A stretch of DNA of 8,621 nucleotides from Bacteroidia bacterium (GTDB lineage Bacteria; Bacteroidota; Bacteroidia; Cytophagales; Cyclobacteriaceae): the NCBI GenBank assembly GCA_016650355.1, contig JAENVX010000491.1, forward strand, positions 1-8,621, read 5' to 3'. The notes beneath the pieces are model-generated. The model saw only the letters and a list, made by a program, of their open reading frames with translations, was not told the DNA's origin and did not search any database. Both the position numbers and the translations under genes were made by a program. How positions within the stretch are numbered: position 1 is the first letter of the stretch; the number at the start of each line of letters is the position of its first letter. This document shows positions 5,758-8,621 of this stretch, one piece after another.

Positions 5758-6542
5758 ATCTTCCTACCCTTGAGCAGAAAAAGAACAGACTTTTTATAAT
5801 TCTGTGCGGTATTTTTCTGACCAACGCATTGGTTGCTGAAATGATTGGCGTAAAAATATTCTCCGGAGAAAATGCTGTCGGTTTACATCCTGCCAACTTG
5901 AATATTCTGGGCTTTACAATGGATTTTAATCTGACTGCTGGCGCTGTTATTTGGCCGGTGGTTTTCATTACATCAGATTTAATAAACGAATATTTTGGGA
6001 AGCCTGGAGTGAAGCGGATCAGTTACCTGACTGCCGCCATGATTGCCTATTCATTTGTTGTAATTTTCTTTACCATGAAACTTCCACCAGCACAATGGTG
6101 GTTGGATGCCAATCGTACCGATGCAGAGGGGAATTACTTCAACATGGAGTTTGCGTTCAATAAAATTTTCGGGCAAGGTCAACGAATTATTATTGGGTCA
6201 ATTGCTGCTTTTTTACTAGGTCAACTTGTTGATGTATTCGTCTTTCAGCAATTGCGCAAGATAACGGGAACACGGATGCTGTGGCTGCGTGCAACAGGTT
6301 CAACACTAGTGTCGCAATTGATGGATAGTTTTGTCGTTTTGTTTATTGCTTTCTACGGTGTATTCTCCAATAGTCAAATTATTGCCATCGGACTCACCAA
6401 CTACCTATATAAGTTTGTTGTGGCTATCCTTCTTACTCCACTAATCTATGGTGGACACTTTGTTATTGGTAACTATTTAGGAAAAGAAAATGCCGAAAAG
6501 TTATCGGAGGAAGCTGCGAGTAAAAGTGGCTCATTTTTGTAA
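5754..6542 (+). CDS. yhhQ: Queuosine-precursor transporter, YhhQ/VUT family
   Basis: This inner-membrane protein has about six hydrophobic segments (roughly residues 13-33, 61-80, 91-109, 144-163, 184-204 and 210-238). The family signature FITSDLINEYFGK (71-83) and the STLVSQLMDSFVVLFIAFYG stretch (183-202) are clear. E. coli YhhQ imports the queuosine precursors preQ0 and preQ1, which feed tRNA anticodon modification; substrate preference can differ between members. At 262 residues it is slightly long because of a hydrophilic loop (about 111-135). The start ATG overlaps the rnz stop codon, so the two are very likely made from one mRNA. The final 12 bp overlap the end of the convergent methyltransferase gene. 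Confidence 0.92.
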   Translation: MNLPTLEQKKNRLFIILCGIFLTNALVAEMIGVKIFSGENAVGLHPANLNILGFTMDFNLTAGAVIWPVVFITSDLINEYFGKPGVKRISYLTAAMIAYSFVVIFFTMKLPPAQWWLDANRTDAEGNYFNMEFAFNKIFGQGQRIIIGSIAAFLLGQLVDVFVFQQLRKITGTRMLWLRATGSTLVSQLMDSFVVLFIAFYGVFSNSQIIAIGLTNYLYKFVVAILLTPLIYGGHFVIGNYLGKENAEKLSEEAASKSGSFL

Positions 6543-7274
6543 CCTGATTACATTATCCAACACAATTGCTGTGGCAACTGCGGCATTAAGGGATTCAGCT
6601 TTTCCAACTCGGGGTATAGATATCCGATGATCAATGAATTGCTCTACTTCTGATGATATTCCGTGCGCTTCATTGCCAATAACGATAAGACCGGTCTTTT
6701 CAAAATTTACATGATGAACGTTGTGACCATCGAGAAATGTACCATACAGCGTCACCTTATTTTGTTTCAAGTAAATACTTAACGAAGTATAAAAGATATT
6801 CACCCTACAAAAAGATCCCATCGAGGCGCTGATAACTTTGGGGTTATAAAAGTCCGCTGACTGATCGGAGGCAACAATATTCTGAATGCCGTACCAATCT
6901 GCTATTCTTATAATGGTGCCCAAATTGCCTGGGTCGCGAATGTTGTCCAGTACTAATCCATACCCAATTGGGGGTACTTCACCCGGCTGGTTTAATTTCA
7001 TCCGGGCTACAGCCATTGCATCCTGGTTCGTTTGAAACGATCCCAACCCAGACAGATCTTCCGTATTTACTTCGATAATTTCTATTTGGCTTCTAATTTG
7101 TTTTCTATTCTCTAATAGGTAAGAAGACGTTCCGATGATTGTAAGGATTTCAAAATCCGATGCCAATAACTCTGAAATGCTTTTTGCGCCTTCTACCACA
7201 AAGCATTGCTCCTCAACACGGTATTTCTTTACTTGCAGGGATTTGATGAATTTTGATTTCGCTTTTGCAATCAT
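6531..7274 (-). CDS. TrmH/SpoU-family RNA 2'-O-methyltransferase
   Basis: This is a SPOUT-class enzyme of 247 residues that should use S-adenosylmethionine to methylate a ribose in tRNA or rRNA. The N-terminal part (about 5-90) resembles the SpoU substrate-binding domain (FVVEGAKSISELL). The trefoil-knot catalytic domain carries motif 1 (DNIRDPGNLGTIIRIADWYG, 110-129), motif 2 (GLIVIGNEAHGIS, 195-207) and motif 3 (ISIPRVGKAESLNAAVATAI, 218-237). The motif 1 Asn and Arg and the motif 3 Ser-Leu-Asn are present. The substrate (for example the 23S site of RlmB or a tRNA site) cannot be assigned. An in-frame ATG at 7367 would add 31 residues unlike the family and would overlap the tamL-like signal peptide, so the ATG at 7274 is preferred. 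TATATTTC on the minus strand (7300-7293) is a one-mismatch -7 box at a suitable distance. Confidence 0.93.
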   Translation of the reverse strand: MIAKAKSKFIKSLQVKKYRVEEQCFVVEGAKSISELLASDFEILTIIGTSSYLLENRKQIRSQIEIIEVNTEDLSGLGSFQTNQDAMAVARMKLNQPGEVPPIGYGLVLDNIRDPGNLGTIIRIADWYGIQNIVASDQSADFYNPKVISASMGSFCRVNIFYTSLSIYLKQNKVTLYGTFLDGHNVHHVNFEKTGLIVIGNEAHGISSEVEQFIDHRISIPRVGKAESLNAAVATAIVLDNVIRLQK

Positions 7275-8621
7275 GTTGGCCTTCTTAAGGAGGAAATATA
7301 AATATTTTATACTTGTCTGTGTACTGCCCGTGCTCTTCTCAGGCTGTCTTGCTACAAAATATCTCAAGCAAGACGAAAAACTACTCTACCATCAGTCAAT
7401 AAAAGTTCCCGCTGGATTTTCAAAAGAAGGTGTATCCAATTTATATGTGAAGGAAGCGAATAGCAAATTCCTTGGCCTCCCCATCAATATACTTGTTTGG
7501 ATGTACTATAAAGGATTAAAGCGATTTGACCAAGAAGAATTCAAAGCTAAGCGAAAGCAGCGGGAGGAAAAATTTGACAAAAAAATTGCAAAAGCTTCTT
7601 CGGCAACTCGAAAGGCTAACATTACCTATCGCAAGCAAAAGAAATTGGATGACATCGATAAAAAAATAAACAACGGAAACAATTTCATGCAATGGGGCGA
7701 GCCCGTGGCTTTGTACGAATCTGCTTCAGTTTTAGGTACAGAAAATAAATTAAATATCTACCTGCAGCTGAATGGGTACTTCCAAGGAAGGACAACGAGT
7801 AAATCCGTTGAATTTAAAAGAAGAGTTTTTGTCATTTACACCATCATTCCAGGGCCTGCCTATCTCCTTGATACTATTTTATATTCCATACCAGACAGTT
7901 TAGTCCTTTCCAAAATAAAAAAAACGGAATCAGAGAGCTTTGTTAAAACCGGAGAACGTTACAGCCAAAATAATCTAAATCAGGAACGGGACAGAATTGA
8001 TATGGCCTTGAAAGATTTAGGCTATTTTGATTTTAGTAAACAGTATGTCGACTTTGACGTTGATACTACCTACAAAACAAACCATAAAATAGCCTTGCGT
8101 ATTCATGTTCAAAATCCACCCAGACGAGACTTCCACAAGCAATTTAGAATTGACTCCATTGCCATGACGACAGATGCCAATACCAAAACTTTTGGAGGCA
8201 TCAAACGTCAGCACGAAGTATTTCATAATATTACGTTTAGTTATTTTAATAAAAACTACAACAAAAAAATACTAAGCCAACGGATCTTTATTGCCAAAGA
8301 CAGCTTATTTAATCGAACCAAGACTTTTAACACTCAGCGCCAATTGGCTAACCTCGACAACTTCAGATTCGTTAACATTAACTACGACACATCCGGTGGT
8401 AAATTTATCGGCAATATTTTTACCAGCCCCCTGGATTTGTATTCGCTCTCAAATGAAATTGGCGTTACTGTAACGCAAGGGTTCCCTGGACCTTACATAA
8501 ACTTAAGTTTGAAAAAACGGAATCTTTTTAAGGGCTTAGAGATTGGTGAAATAAATGGCAGATTTGGATTTGAAGGGGTTGCCTCCGCCACCGATGAAAA
8601 CGCTATTTATTCAAGTACAGA
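7273..8621 (+). CDS. tamL: TamL-like lipidated outer-membrane assembly protein (BamA/TamA superfamily), 3'-truncated
   Basis: The frame runs open from the ATG at 7273 to the window end (449 codons) and has no stop. The N-terminus is a lipoprotein signal: basic RRKYK, a hydrophobic core, then FSGC with the acylated Cys at residue 25. A conserved N-terminal part follows (LGLPINILVW near 67-76; WGEPVALYE, 141-149), with a Lys/Arg/Glu-rich, probably helical insert between them (about 84-135). POTRA-like segments fill roughly 165-375, including ERDRIDMALKDLGYFDF. The start of an Omp85 barrel appears after about 382 (SNEIGVTVTQGFPG, LKKRNLFKGLEIGEINGRFG). Lipidated TamA relatives of this kind (TamL) are known from Bacteroidota and work with TamB to insert outer-membrane proteins. 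An in-frame ATG at 7246 is possible but less likely, because it would put MNFDFAFAI ahead of the basic n-region. Confidence 0.88.
   Translation, partial: MLAFLRRKYKYFILVCVLPVLFSGCLATKYLKQDEKLLYHQSIKVPAGFSKEGVSNLYVKEANSKFLGLPINILVWMYYKGLKRFDQEEFKAKRKQREEKFDKKIAKASSATRKANITYRKQKKLDDIDKKINNGNNFMQWGEPVALYESASVLGTENKLNIYLQLNGYFQGRTTSKSVEFKRRVFVIYTIIPGPAYLLDTILYSIPDSLVLSKIKKTESESFVKTGERYSQNNLNQERDRIDMALKDLGYFDFSKQYVDFDVDTTYKTNHKIALRIHVQNPPRRDFHKQFRIDSIAMTTDANTKTFGGIKRQHEVFHNITFSYFNKNYNKKILSQRIFIAKDSLFNRTKTFNTQRQLANLDNFRFVNINYDTSGGKFIGNIFTSPLDLYSLSNEIGVTVTQGFPGPYINLSLKKRNLFKGLEIGEINGRFGFEGVASATDENAIYSST

Noticed and set aside
7286..7293. Strong Shine-Dalgarno-like TAAGGAGG near the start of the tamL-like gene
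   Set aside because: It lies inside the signal-peptide codons, and no in-frame start codon follows at a suitable distance; it encodes Leu-Arg-Arg of the basic n-region.
7275..7367. 31-residue N-terminal extension of the RNA methyltransferase
   Set aside because: The added residues do not resemble the SpoU family and are antisense to the conserved lipoprotein signal of the diverging gene.
8017..8226. Minus-strand 69-codon open frame within the tamL-like gene
   Set aside because: It is antisense to well-conserved POTRA coding sequence and has no features of its own.

Overview
The window looks like a piece of a Bacteroidota chromosome, probably from the Cytophagales side of the phylum. Four things point there: a lipidated TamA-like outer-membrane protein (TamL type), a TAnnTTTG-type -7 promoter box, gene starts without a usable Shine-Dalgarno sequence, and moderately AT-rich DNA with 7-nt tandem repeats between genes. 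The phylum call is an inference from these features; the window contains no rRNA or other taxonomic marker.

Layout, left to right. (1) The 3' part of an acetoacetyl-CoA thiolase gene runs in from outside the window and ends at 990. (2) A 297-bp gap follows, with twelve in-phase copies of a 7-nt repeat directly after the thiolase stop and a perfect 10-bp hairpin further on. (3) A secreted protein of about 16 YwqK/MORN_2-type repeats has an unusually strict 24-residue period. (4) A compact VapBC-type toxin-antitoxin operon comes next, with its inverted-repeat operator wrapped around the likely -7 box. (5) Then purC (purine synthesis) and a single-domain STAS protein. (6) A second intergenic repeat cassette has 7-nt repeats in inverted orientation around a small hairpin. 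(7) rnz (tRNA 3' processing, TTG start) overlaps by 4 bp a YhhQ-family queuosine-precursor transporter gene. (8) A TrmH/SpoU-family RNA methyltransferase gene on the minus strand converges on the transporter and overlaps it by 12 bp. (9) A tamL-like gene diverges from the methyltransferase, with both start codons on one CATG, and runs off the right edge.

Most of this is core metabolism and RNA maturation: purC, rnz, the queuosine-precursor transporter and the RNA methyltransferase. rnz, the transporter and possibly the methyltransferase all bear on stable-RNA maturation or modification. The vapBC pair is the clearest accessory element, sitting between the repeat protein and purC.

I do not see an obviously new multi-gene defence or biosynthetic system. 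The parts most worth a second look are the two heptad-repeat regions, the head-to-head start codons at the methyltransferase/tamL junction, the 24-residue repeat protein, and the vapBC operator/promoter architecture.
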